From Psychrobacter sp. FDAARGOS_221 (GTDB taxonomy: Bacteria > Pseudomonadota > Gammaproteobacteria > Pseudomonadales > Moraxellaceae), in NCBI RefSeq assembly GCF_002313155.2, contig NZ_NWFK02000001.1, forward strand, positions 1,798,001-1,862,000: a stretch of 64,000 nt of DNA. The letters run 5' to 3'. The position numbers were made by a program, and so were the translations under genes. Shown here in pieces: positions 8,544-17,542 of the stretch. The notes under the pieces were generated by a model. The model was not told where the DNA came from. It was given only the letters and a program-made list of their open reading frames with translations, and made no database searches. Each line of letters begins with the position of its first letter. Positions within the stretch are counted from its first letter, which is position 1.

Positions 8544-9575
8544 TTAATTTAAATTAGTAATGGAATACTGCTCAACCAGGGCTTTTTTCAGCGCAATATG
8601 CTCAAATTTGAAGCCGGTATTTAGCAATTGATTAGGCAATACTTTTTGACCATCAATCAGCAGAGTTGCCATCTCACCAAACATCAGTTTTAACACCGAT
8701 GCCGGTAATGTCATCAGCGTAGGTCGATGTAACCAGTCACCCACTATCTGAGTGAATACCGCATTTCTAACCGGATCAGGAGCAGTAAGATTGTAGATAA
8801 CGCTTTTGGCTTTTGAAGTGATCTTGGCATTTGTAGTATTCTTGGCTTCTGTAACACTATTAGCTTCTATCACATCGCCATCTTCTGCCAGATGCTGTTC
8901 AATAATATGCCAGGCAGCACGTACCCAGTCATTAAGGCTAATCCAGCTCATCATTTGATTGCCGTCACCCAGTTTGCCGCCCATTCCCATCTTGAATGAG
9001 GGTAATAACTTGGCCAACATACCGCCCTTAGGATGAATCACAATACCTGTGCGTAGAATAACCACAGGAACATTAAACTCTAATACTTCACTGGCTTTGG
9101 CTTCCCATTTCGCACATAGATGATGTGCAAAATCTTTCGATTCATCACCTTCAAAGGGGCTGGTCTCATCCAAAGGTCTGTGCCCTTGATTGCCATACCA
9201 TCCAATGGCTGAGCCGCTGAGCATCAGCTTTGGCTTGTGCTCAATACGTGCGATATAGTCCATCAAAGCCTGAGTTGGCTTGATACGACTTTGCATCAAT
9301 AGCTGCTTGCGCTGCTCACTCCAGCGCTTATCGGCAATACCTGCTCCGGCTAGATTCATCACGATATCAAACGCTTCCTCAGTCGTTTGCAGCTGCTCAT
9401 AGCTCATCATGTTTATAAAGTCTGGATGCGCTTGATTGATATCTCGGGTCAGCCAAGTTATCTCAACAGGCTGATGTTTAGCTTGATTATGCTCAGAGCC
9501 ATTGATACGGTTTTGCACCCAATGGCTAAACGCTGTCCCTATTAATCCTGTTCCGCCACTGATTAGTATCTTCAT
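8544..9575 (-). CDS. TIGR01777-family (YfcH-like) NAD-dependent epimerase
   Basis: A 343-aa extended-SDR protein. It has the N-terminal dinucleotide motif GGTGLIG (7-13), the SGSAIGWYG segment (an active-site region with Tyr), VILRTGIV, and a C-terminal DUF1731-like end (LPASVLKLMFGEMATLLIDGQ). The substrate is unknown; distant plant and bacterial relatives act in nucleotide-sugar or chloroplast/cell-division contexts. An extra polar segment (about 222-245, A/N/T/K-rich) lies before the C-terminal domain. It follows the desaturase in the same direction across 255 bp. Confidence 0.85.
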   Translation of the reverse strand: MKILISGGTGLIGTAFSHWVQNRINGSEHNQAKHQPVEITWLTRDINQAHPDFINMMSYEQLQTTEEAFDIVMNLAGAGIADKRWSEQRKQLLMQSRIKPTQALMDYIARIEHKPKLMLSGSAIGWYGNQGHRPLDETSPFEGDESKDFAHHLCAKWEAKASEVLEFNVPVVILRTGIVIHPKGGMLAKLLPSFKMGMGGKLGDGNQMMSWISLNDWVRAAWHIIEQHLAEDGDVIEANSVTEAKNTTNAKITSKAKSVIYNLTAPDPVRNAVFTQIVGDWLHRPTLMTLPASVLKLMFGEMATLLIDGQKVLPNQLLNTGFKFEHIALKKALVEQYSITNLN

Positions 9576-9830
9576 GTCACTCTTCCTGATAATGTTTTTC
9601 TTTTTTTGATTGTTTAAGTTTTAAATCTAATTAGGCACCTCAAACCAGCTATCCAATTCCTTGATTACTCTGATCGGTACCGGTTCTTAATGACTACTGA
9701 CTACCGATGAGCTGACGCCTCGTTATTTCTTACGCTCCTTAGTTATTGATAATCCCACATTAGCTGTTCTAGGTTAAATATTCATTAATCTATTCAAATC
9801 ACAACAACTAAATGGCACCAACGATAAGGC

Positions 9831-10859
9831 TTATAGTGCCAAGCGTTTGCGTATCGGACAGTGGTCATTATTCTCACTATACTTATCTTTTAACCTAACC
9901 ACTGTATTGAAAATATAATCATTAATAACACCGCTGGTTGGCAGCACTCTATTTTGGGTTAATTGAGGCATGGTAGCGTCCAACCTTTTGGCAAGCTGCG
10001 GTAAATGATTGGTTGGGACTGATGGGAATAAATGATGCTCTACATGAAACAGTAACCCAAAAGTAAACCAATTAATAAGTGTATTGCGCTCGGTTCGGGC
10101 GATACTGCCTTCGGCATCATGATGCACGCCCCAAACTGCTATGATGCCGACCAACGCATTGGCTAAAAACATGACTATAAAATGATAAGCCGCGACTTTA
10201 GCCAATACAGGAAAGTACAGAAAGTCAGCCATGTTTTGCAGCTTAGTGGTCATGGCCACTACCCCACTGTTAGTCACTTCAGGTATCAGCATAGGCACAA
10301 TCAAAGACATCACGATAAGCAGCACAGCACATAACAACGCAATGCCAATCAGTACAAATTCAATCGCTGACTTCATTCGGTTACGCTGATTACTTAACAA
10401 AAAGCCTTGTTTATAAATCGCCAGCCGATAGCTAACACCGCCTACAAGCGCCTGCTGCCAACTTAATTTTGCCAAGCTACCCTCAATGTCATCGTCACCC
10501 AAGGGGTTACGATGGTGCTGAAGATGCGTGGCTTTAATCGCATGCAAACTGGTCAATAAAAAAACACTCATCAGCATTAACAAAGCGGTCGTCACTCGTT
10601 TACTGACACCCAAGCTATGATGATAGCCATCATGCGCTTGGCGAAACGCTGATGCAAAAAACAAATAGGTACTGCAGCAAGCAAAGATAAACAGTGACTG
10701 ACTAGCAAACCACCAAGACAGTGCTAAAAATGGATACGGCAAGATCAAGTTGTAAGCGACTTGCCACTGACTTAATTGACGCAAGTCTTTCCATTCAACC
10801 TGAGTAATGGCTTGTTTGATGATGTGCTTTTTATCCTGTAAATGTTGCTGCGATTTCAT
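9831..10859 (-). CDS. Membrane fatty-acid desaturase
   Basis: A di-iron membrane desaturase of 342 aa that would introduce double bonds into acyl chains, a means of keeping membranes fluid. Three histidine boxes are visible: HDGYHH, HLQHH and VEHHLFP; WGVHHD is a further histidine pair. Four or more hydrophobic spans separate them. This spacing is that of the FA_desaturase family (Pfam-type membrane desaturases), not the soluble acyl-ACP kind. It lies downstream of the GbsR-type regulator gene in the same orientation, with a degenerate copy of that regulator's palindrome about 190 bp upstream, suggesting direct control. Confidence 0.85.
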   Translation of the reverse strand: MKSQQHLQDKKHIIKQAITQVEWKDLRQLSQWQVAYNLILPYPFLALSWWFASQSLFIFACCSTYLFFASAFRQAHDGYHHSLGVSKRVTTALLMLMSVFLLTSLHAIKATHLQHHRNPLGDDDIEGSLAKLSWQQALVGGVSYRLAIYKQGFLLSNQRNRMKSAIEFVLIGIALLCAVLLIVMSLIVPMLIPEVTNSGVVAMTTKLQNMADFLYFPVLAKVAAYHFIVMFLANALVGIIAVWGVHHDAEGSIARTERNTLINWFTFGLLFHVEHHLFPSVPTNHLPQLAKRLDATMPQLTQNRVLPTSGVINDYIFNTVVRLKDKYSENNDHCPIRKRLAL

Positions 10860-11319
10860 GTTGTCATTCCTTGTATCAACCCATTTTGGATAAATAATTA
10901 ACGACTTATTTTCCGATCAATTTGGCGTTATTTATAGACAATAAAATTAAAATAATACTTATAAAATTTCCGAAAACTCGTCATAAAATTCAATATTTTA
11001 TTTAAAATCTATTTAATTTAAATTATGATTGATTTTGCATATTTTCTGTAATTTCAGTCTTAACAGAAGTATTAAATTAAAAAAAAGAGCAAAAAAAATA
11101 GTGGGTAACCATATAATTTGGTGAAGTTAGTATCAACGCATAACTGATGCTTTGATTTATATTAAGGCGCTATAAAAAATAATGCTCTATAACGCCCAGT
11201 TATGACCTAATAACGACCTAACTAAAAACTACACCACACTCAGCCACTCAGCATAGACACTCTCACCTATATAGGGGGTTATTAAACGGAATCTAACAGG
11301 CTAATACGAGTAAATTAGA
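10860..11319. other. Regulator-desaturase intergenic region
   Basis: 460 AT-rich bases with no gene. It contains the operator-like palindrome at 11050-11071 and presumably the desaturase promoter. Confidence 0.45.
11050..11071. promoter_or_regulatory. Putative GbsR/MarR-type operator 3
   Basis: AATTTCAGT-CTTA-ACAGAAGTA matches the TATTTCTGT-N4-ACAGAAATA pattern at 15 of 18 arm positions with the same 4-nt spacer, upstream of the desaturase. Confidence 0.5.
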
Positions 11320-11838
11320 TTAGCCCAACTTCTTCTTAATACGCGCACCCAGCTTAAGAATCTTTTTTAAAGTACTGGTCGGCAGCTTTAACATTTCATC
11401 CGACCAACTGGTTAGGGTGTCAACAAATTCTTGGGTCTCTTTAATGCGCGTTTGCACCTCTGAGTTCTCTTGAGCGAACTCGGGGCTATCAATTAAGCTC
11501 TGTAAGAAATCAACCGTTGGTGCCAGCTCTCGTTTTTGACGCTCAACAACAATGATACGTGCTAGCTCCCACACATCGGTATGTGTACTAAAGTGATCAC
11601 GTCGATCTCCTAAAATAGATACCTTTTGTACCAGTCCCCAATTTTGCAATTCTTTTAAGCTATTAGAGACATTAGAGCGGGCCACACCCAACGTTTCGGT
11701 GATTTCTTCCGCATTTAGTGGGCGGCCGATAATATAAAGTAGCGCATGAATTTGTGACATGGTGCGATTAACGCCCCACTGTGTGCCCATTTCACCCCAA
11801 TGTAAGACAAATCGTTCTGTTGCTGGATTTAACTTCAT
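11320..11838 (-). CDS. GbsR/MarR-type winged-helix transcriptional regulator
   Basis: A 172-aa DNA-binding protein. Residues about 20-80 form a winged helix with the recognition helix around EEITETLGVARSNVSNSLKEL, followed by the wing GLVQKVSILGDRRDHF. The C-terminal half is helical and likely dimerises. This is the GbsR-like branch of MarR regulators, known in Bacillus to control glycine-betaine genes. Here the neighbours are membrane and lipid genes instead. A 36-bp perfect palindrome sits about 65 bp upstream of the start, and related palindromes precede downstream genes, pointing to autoregulation and a local regulon. Confidence 0.85.
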   Translation of the reverse strand: MKLNPATERFVLHWGEMGTQWGVNRTMSQIHALLYIIGRPLNAEEITETLGVARSNVSNSLKELQNWGLVQKVSILGDRRDHFSTHTDVWELARIIVVERQKRELAPTVDFLQSLIDSPEFAQENSEVQTRIKETQEFVDTLTSWSDEMLKLPTSTLKKILKLGARIKKKLG

Positions 11839-11901
11839 TTAATACTCTTCCTATAAGCTTTTGCCTAGTTTTATAACTAGAAAACAACCTCAGTATGCTA
11901 C

Positions 11902-11937
11902 TTTCTGTTATTTCTGTCAATACAGAAATAACAGAAA
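11902..11937. promoter_or_regulatory. Long palindromic operator before the GbsR-type gene
   Basis: A perfect 16-bp inverted repeat (arm TTTCTGTTATTTCTGT) with a 4-nt CAAT spacer. It holds two overlapping TTTCTGT half-site repeats per arm, which could bind two dimers. It is placed where a repressor would overlap the promoter of its own gene. Confidence 0.75.
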
Positions 11938-12080
11938 AAAAACTCTATTGCAGATAAATAATAAGGTCTCAGTGGGTATTATTAATGATATTCAGATAGT
12001 CAGTGAAGATTCAGCCCCTACAAGTCCAAGGCGCTGTAGCCTCTAAGACCTGTTGCAGTCAATAATACTTAGCGAAATAC

Positions 12081-12770
12081 CTAGCGAATCACCTGCCCTG
12101 TTGCCGCATCTCGTATTTGACTGGGTAGCGTATAGCCTAGGGTTTCGCCTAATAAATAACCTATTTGCTCACCAAAATAAGCATAGGCCTGCTCAAAGTT
12201 GCTGGCCGGCACCTGTCCTGATGGGTTACAGCTGGTAGAGACTATCAGTCCATATGGATTGTTATCACTGACCATATTGGCACACAGTTGGGTGACTTGT
12301 GGGTGATGGATGACCCGTACCGCGATGGAGTCATGCTTACCGGTAATCCAGGTCGGAAACGGTTGTTGCTGATGGCTGGGAATAGGCAGTAGCCAGGTAT
12401 GCGCTTGTCTTTGTCCGTTATGCGCTTGCATCGCTGATGTAGACTGCGCTGTATTTGTGTTTTGATTGGTGTCTAGAGGCGGCTGCCAACTCTCTATAAT
12501 CTGCTGACGCTGCTGAGCATCTAACCCTTCAAGTAAGGGCGCAATACGCTCAACACTGTCGGTAACCACTATCATGCCCTTCTCTGCTGGCCGCTGCTTA
12601 ATGGCCAATATCTGCTCAACGGCTGCCTGATTATACGCATCACAGCCAATGCCCCACACGCTTTCCGTCGGATACGCAAGCAGACAGCCTTGTCGTAGCC
12701 ACTGAGCGGCTTGTTCGCTAGAGTGCGTTGCTTGAGTACTAATCGAGTGTGTAGAGGTGTTTGAAGTCAT
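12081..12770 (-). CDS. tsaC: Threonylcarbamoyl-AMP synthase (Sua5/YrdC/YciO family)
   Basis: Makes L-threonylcarbamoyladenylate from threonine, bicarbonate and ATP for the t6A37 modification of ANN-reading tRNAs. The protein is 229 aa. It has LLAYPTESVWGIGCDA (about 29-44), the KQRP nucleotide-binding motif, SIAVRVIHHP and STSCNPSGQVPA, all typical of the short TsaC form. A glutamine/asparagine-rich insert occurs at about 100-125. It follows dprA by 84 bp on the same strand, the order seen in many gammaproteobacteria. Confidence 0.9.
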   Translation of the reverse strand: MTSNTSTHSISTQATHSSEQAAQWLRQGCLLAYPTESVWGIGCDAYNQAAVEQILAIKQRPAEKGMIVVTDSVERIAPLLEGLDAQQRQQIIESWQPPLDTNQNTNTAQSTSAMQAHNGQRQAHTWLLPIPSHQQQPFPTWITGKHDSIAVRVIHHPQVTQLCANMVSDNNPYGLIVSTSCNPSGQVPASNFEQAYAYFGEQIGYLLGETLGYTLPSQIRDAATGQVIR

Positions 12771-12853
12771 GGTATATGGCAGGTTGTTTAATATCGGTGA
12801 ATGAGGGTCATTTTAGTGAGTCAGATTGGTTGAAGCCGTTAATATACAGACGT

Positions 12854-14179
12854 TTAAACACGCTGATAACGACCGCCAGTTTGTGCAATAGCACCAAGCA
12901 GCTCAAGCTCCATAAGTTGGCTTAACAGGGTCGCTGTGTCTAATTGGGTTTTATTCATTAATGCGTCTAAGTCTTGTGGCTCAAACTCAATGTGCGTCCA
13001 CAACGACTGCAAATGCGGGTCGACCTGAGTCACTTGATGTTTTGCAGCTGGTTTCGCCTCTTTTAACATAGGCTGTGCTTTGGGCTTTATTTTAGCACCA
13101 GTCGCTACTGTGGTGTTAAGAGGATTGTCGGTATTGTTTATAGCAGTATTAGTTGTACTAGAACTGGTTGTATCAGTGCTCGCTGTTGATTGAAATTCAC
13201 TGGATTGGCCCTCTTTTTGAACATCAGCAGGATAGCTTGGCATTAATAACTGACTGCACAAATCAACCATGATCTGATCGGGGTGATATACCAAGGTAGC
13301 CCCTTCTCGAATTAGATGGTGACAGCCTTCGGCGTTGGCATTATCAATGCTGCTTGGCATGGCAAATACTTGCTTGCCCTGCTCTGAGGTCAATCTAGCC
13401 GTAATCAATGAACCGCTTTTTATCGCCGCCTCAGTGACTACTGTGCCTAAGCTAAGACCCGCAACCAAACGATTACGACGTGGAAAAGTATGCTTATGCG
13501 GCAACGTATTGGGAAACAGCTCACTAATAATACAGCCGCCCTCATGCACAATTCGTTCAAACAAAGCCTTATGTTGAGTCGGGTAGCACACATCAATACC
13601 GGTACCCATTACTCCAACGGTGCGCCCTGACGCCTCCACAGGCTGAGCCAGCGCGCCCAAATGCGCTTGTGCATCGACGCCTTGCGCTAAGCCACTGGTA
13701 ATCACAAATCCTGCCTGTGCCAGATACTGAGCCATATCAAAGGTAAATTTTTGTGCTTTTTGACTCGGTTTACGACTGCCGACAATGGCCACTTGTGGCT
13801 GATTTAAACGGCTTAAATTACCGCGAAAAAACAACAACGGCGGTGGATCAAACAAGCCTAACAGCTGTTGCGGATAGCCTGCTTCATCCTGAAACACCAT
13901 ATTAAATTCGTGATTGGCAATCCGTTGCTCAAGCTGCTCAATAAACGCCTGATCCGCGCTATCAGTAGCCTGCTGATGCCGTTCGATATGCTTACGATGT
14001 ATTCCGATATCCGCCCACTCAGCGGCGGCGGCTTGCTTGGCACTGTGCGCTGAACCAAAAAACCGAGTTAACTTATCATAAGCAGATAAAGAGGTATTCA
14101 CCCGCTGCCAGACGATAACGATCGCTTGCTGCTCTGGGGTCAGCACCCGCCTATCCGTTGGCTTGGTTGTGGTTGTCAT
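12854..14179 (-). CDS. dprA: DNA-processing protein DprA (Smf)
   Basis: Loads RecA on incoming single-stranded DNA during natural transformation. The protein is 441 aa. The Rossmann-like domain shows VAIVGSRKPSQKA, ITSGLAQGVDAQAHLGAL, GTGIDVCYPTQH, the basic FPRRNRLVAGLS patch and SGSLITARLTSEQGKQVFAMP. The C-terminal winged-helix domain (about 385-441) is connected by an S/T/N-rich linker (about 320-370). The ATG at 14179 is used rather than the TTG at 14182. It is followed by tsaC. Its presence fits, but does not prove, a naturally competent Moraxellaceae. Confidence 0.95.
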   Translation of the reverse strand: MTTTTKPTDRRVLTPEQQAIVIVWQRVNTSLSAYDKLTRFFGSAHSAKQAAAAEWADIGIHRKHIERHQQATDSADQAFIEQLEQRIANHEFNMVFQDEAGYPQQLLGLFDPPPLLFFRGNLSRLNQPQVAIVGSRKPSQKAQKFTFDMAQYLAQAGFVITSGLAQGVDAQAHLGALAQPVEASGRTVGVMGTGIDVCYPTQHKALFERIVHEGGCIISELFPNTLPHKHTFPRRNRLVAGLSLGTVVTEAAIKSGSLITARLTSEQGKQVFAMPSSIDNANAEGCHHLIREGATLVYHPDQIMVDLCSQLLMPSYPADVQKEGQSSEFQSTASTDTTSSSTTNTAINNTDNPLNTTVATGAKIKPKAQPMLKEAKPAAKHQVTQVDPHLQSLWTHIEFEPQDLDALMNKTQLDTATLLSQLMELELLGAIAQTGGRYQRV

Positions 14180-14648
14180 CAACAGTTAACCTTTTTTTAT
14201 AAATCATCGTTTGCCATGCTTGTGGAACACCTTTGAGTACTTGTGCAGCATAGCTATTTAAGTCTATCAGCCGCTGAGTACCGACACGATTAACTGTGTT
14301 AGCGCTATCCTTGTCACCTTTGATACTTCTTTTTGTTGCTCATCAGCGACTTCTGTTACTCATCAGTGACTAGACAACAGTTCAGGGTTCAATACTACAT
14401 CAGTATCGGTAACACGCATAGCTGGCATTTGGTTATATGTCACTTATATTTTATTTAATTCTCAGTTTTAACACGCTATCTCGGCAATCTATCTAATCAA
14501 TCAACCGTCTCTATTCAACGAGATAGCCGCCACTGACCCTGGCTATACTTTTTAATCCCTTAATGCTATCATGGAATTAAAACAATCATCGATAGCTATT
14601 AATGACAACAATAACAACTGTTTAACTTCAAAAATAGGTAGGTAACCG
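14180..14648. other. Divergent dprA / peroxidase intergenic region
   Basis: 469 bp with no gene. It holds a two-copy tandem repeat of about 20 bp at 14333-14372 (TGTTGCTCATCAGCGACTTC and TGTTACTCATCAGTGACTAG). Promoters for both divergent genes are expected but none stands out. Confidence 0.4.
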
Positions 14649-15800
14649 ATGGCAAATGCAAATCAGAACAACCCCAGAAAAGAAGTGACTTATGCTTTGG
14701 TTGGGGTTGTGGTGTTTTTAGTATTGGTGTTAATCGTCGCCCTGTCTGGCTATTTCCGTCCAGGTGGGCATAACCCTGCAGTAGCTGCAAACGATGAAGT
14801 CAATAGCAGCAACTCAGCTGAAGCAACAGCACAACAAGCGCCTGAACCCATCGTCAGTGTCCGTGATGAACCCATTGAACCGATTGTGGTTGAAGCGGTT
14901 GCTGAGCCCAAAAAAGTAGCACTGGGTAAGATGCTGTGGTTTGACACCCGCTTATCAAAGTCAGGCACCCTGTCGTGTAACAGCTGTCACGACTTGGCTA
15001 AAGGCGGTACCGATAACATCCCAACCTCAGTGGGTTACAACTGGGCAGAAGGCCCTATCAACTCGCCAACCGTATTAAACAGCCGTTACTCGTTGGCTCA
15101 ATTTTGGGATGGCCGTGCCAAAGACTTGATGGAGCAAGCGGGCGGCCCTATCGAAAACCCGCTAGAAATGGCCTCTAGTCACGAATTTGTGGTTAAGGTA
15201 CTTAACTCTATTCCAGAATATAAAGCCTTATTCCATGAGGCGTTTGCGAACGAAGATGACATCAATATTGATCAAGTCACCAGTGCCATTGCCCTATTTG
15301 AAGAAACCTTAGTCACGCCGAACTCTCGCTTTGACCAGTGGCTTGGCGGTGATGATGAATCAATAACTGCGCAAGAATTAAAGGGCTATCAGCTGTTTAA
15401 AGACAGTGGCTGTGTCGCCTGTCACAATGGATCAGCAGTCGGCGGCGGCTCTTTCCAAAAGTTTGGTGTGTTTGACAAATATACCACTCAAAACTTAGCA
15501 GAAGGCCGCTATGCAGTCACTGGTAATGATGACGACAAACACTTATTCAAAGTACCGACATTACGTAACATTGATCTAACCTATCCGTACTTCCATGATG
15601 GTCAGGTTGACTCGTTGGCAGATGCGGTCAATATCATGGGTAAAATCCAGCTAAACCGTGACTTTACCTCAGAAGAAACAGCGGATATTGTGGCATTCTT
15701 AAAGACTTTAACCGGTGATCAGCCTCAGATTAAACTACCTAAGCTGCCACCTTCTAACGAGAACACACCAAAGCCAGTTCCTTTTGAAAAACAAAGCTAG
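14649..15800 (+). CDS. Membrane-anchored dihaem cytochrome c peroxidase (MauG/CcpA family)
   Basis: Reduces H2O2 to water in the periplasm using electrons from c-type cytochromes. The protein is 383 aa. An uncleaved N-terminal anchor spans about 14-34, followed by a Q/E/P-rich linker. Two haem c motifs are present: CNSCH at 110-114 (high-spin peroxidatic haem) and CVACH at 255-259 (electron-transfer haem). A conserved Trp/Gly segment (QFWDGRAKDL) and the FKVPTLRNIDLTYPYFHDG block complete the family pattern. It stands alone between divergent dprA and convergent thrC, with a shared terminator after it. Confidence 0.92.
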   Translation: MANANQNNPRKEVTYALVGVVVFLVLVLIVALSGYFRPGGHNPAVAANDEVNSSNSAEATAQQAPEPIVSVRDEPIEPIVVEAVAEPKKVALGKMLWFDTRLSKSGTLSCNSCHDLAKGGTDNIPTSVGYNWAEGPINSPTVLNSRYSLAQFWDGRAKDLMEQAGGPIENPLEMASSHEFVVKVLNSIPEYKALFHEAFANEDDINIDQVTSAIALFEETLVTPNSRFDQWLGGDDESITAQELKGYQLFKDSGCVACHNGSAVGGGSFQKFGVFDKYTTQNLAEGRYAVTGNDDDKHLFKVPTLRNIDLTYPYFHDGQVDSLADAVNIMGKIQLNRDFTSEETADIVAFLKTLTGDQPQIKLPKLPPSNENTPKPVPFEKQS

Positions 15801-15864
15801 ACTATAAACATAAAAAATTACAGTCAGCATTAATCTAACACTAAGTGTTAATTATTAGATAAAC

Positions 15865-15897
15865 AAAAAAACCAGCGATTAATTCGCTGGTTTTTTT
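15865..15897. terminator. Bidirectional terminator between peroxidase and thrC
   Basis: The hairpin AACCAGCGA / TCGCTGGTT is flanked by an A run and a T run, so it serves both convergent genes. Confidence 0.85.
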
Positions 15898-15951
15898 ATA
15901 GCTTAGAGAAATATGGATTAGATCAATTACGTAAGGAGACTAAACCTAAAA

Positions 15952-17367
15952 TTAAACAGGCGCAACCACTGCTTTAATCTCATTGGCTACTAGGTTGGCA
16001 TCATTGTCTAGTACCGTCACATGCTGCTCTAAGCTCTCAATATCTTTAGTATGCTCAGGACGTTCAATGTCTATCTCACCAACCGCTTCAAAGATAGTCT
16101 CTGAGAATTTCACTGGCAAAGCAGTCTCTGCACAGATGATAACCTCACCCTCTTTTTGTAGCTCTTGCGCTACTTTGATACCGTCGGCAGTGTGTGGGTC
16201 AACCAAGTCGTTATAGGTCTCGTACACCGCTTTAATGGTGTTTAAACGGTCTTGATGCGTAGATTTACCGGCTGCAAAGCCATAACGGTTATTCACCGCA
16301 TCTAGCACGTCTGACAAGTCAAAGCCTTTCCCTGCTTTCACCCCATCAAATAACTGATGTACACGTTTGCTGTCTTTTTCTAATAATAAATATACAAAGC
16401 GTTCAAAGTTTGACGCTTTTGAGATATCCATTGACGGACTTGAGGTCACATAAGTTTTATCCGCAGGACGTGGGGTATAAACACCTTGGTTAAAGAAGTC
16501 GTTTAATACGTCGTTCTCATTGGTTGCGACAATCAATCGGTCAATCGGCAGACCCATTTCACGGGCAATATGACCGGCACAGATGTTACCAAAGTTACCT
16601 GACGGTACACAGAAGCTGACTTTTTCATCGTTGCTTGTAGTCGCTGCAAAGTAGCCTTTAAAGTAATAAACGATTTGCGCTAAGATGCGGCCCCAGTTAA
16701 TTGAGTTCACCGTACCCAAGCTGTATTTGGCTTTAAAATCAGCATCTTGTTGCAGTGCTTTAACGATATCTTGGCAATCATCAAACATGCCTTTAATGGC
16801 AATATTATGAATATTGGCATCGGTTAGGCTATACATTTGCGCGCGCTGGAACTCACTCATTTTGCCATGTGGCGACATCATAAATACTTCGATATTCTCT
16901 TTACCGCGCAGCGCATACTCCGCCGCACTACCAGTATCACCACTGGTCGCACCAATGATCGTCAGACGCTTACCTTTCTGTTTCAACACATATTCAAAGG
17001 CATTACCCAAAAACTGCATCGCCACGTCTTTAAACGCCAACGTTGGACCATTAGACAGACCTAAGATATACAAGTCATCTTTAAGCTGACGCACTGGCAC
17101 GATGTCATCACTGCCGAAGACTTCAGCAGTATAAGTACGCTCGATAATGTCTTTTAAATCCGCCTCATCAATATCAGTCGCAAACAGACGCATAATCGCA
17201 AACGCCAGCTCTGGATAGCTCAAATCACGCCACTTATCCAGCGTCGCGCTGTCAATCTGTGGATAGCTTTCAGGTAGCATCAAGCCGCCGTCCGGCGCCA
17301 ATCCCATTAACAACACATCGCTAAAATCCATCTTCTCGGTTTGACCGCGCGTACTGATATATTTCAT
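15952..17367 (-). CDS. thrC: Threonine synthase
   Basis: PLP enzyme converting O-phospho-L-homoserine to threonine, the last step of the pathway. The protein is 471 aa, the long class with N-terminal domain MKYISTRGQTEKMDFSDVLL. The PLP lysine lies in GPTLAFKDVAMQFLG, and the phosphate loop and glycine-rich region appear at ATSGDTGSAAEYAL and VPSGNFGNICAG. No hom gene is adjacent within the window. It is convergent with the peroxidase gene. Confidence 0.97.
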   Translation of the reverse strand: MKYISTRGQTEKMDFSDVLLMGLAPDGGLMLPESYPQIDSATLDKWRDLSYPELAFAIMRLFATDIDEADLKDIIERTYTAEVFGSDDIVPVRQLKDDLYILGLSNGPTLAFKDVAMQFLGNAFEYVLKQKGKRLTIIGATSGDTGSAAEYALRGKENIEVFMMSPHGKMSEFQRAQMYSLTDANIHNIAIKGMFDDCQDIVKALQQDADFKAKYSLGTVNSINWGRILAQIVYYFKGYFAATTSNDEKVSFCVPSGNFGNICAGHIAREMGLPIDRLIVATNENDVLNDFFNQGVYTPRPADKTYVTSSPSMDISKASNFERFVYLLLEKDSKRVHQLFDGVKAGKGFDLSDVLDAVNNRYGFAAGKSTHQDRLNTIKAVYETYNDLVDPHTADGIKVAQELQKEGEVIICAETALPVKFSETIFEAVGEIDIERPEHTKDIESLEQHVTVLDNDANLVANEIKAVVAPV

Positions 17368-17542
17368 GTCTTCGTCTTATCCTGTCAAAAGATTACATAA
17401 ATTTTTATAACAAAAAGAGTATCATATTTTTAGACATAAGCCATATTAAATAAACGGCTTATTGGTTTTTGTGGTGAGGTATATGGTAGTTTTGGCATGT
17501 GCGTCATTAACAACTCTATTAAAAAACAGCAAAAAGACAACT

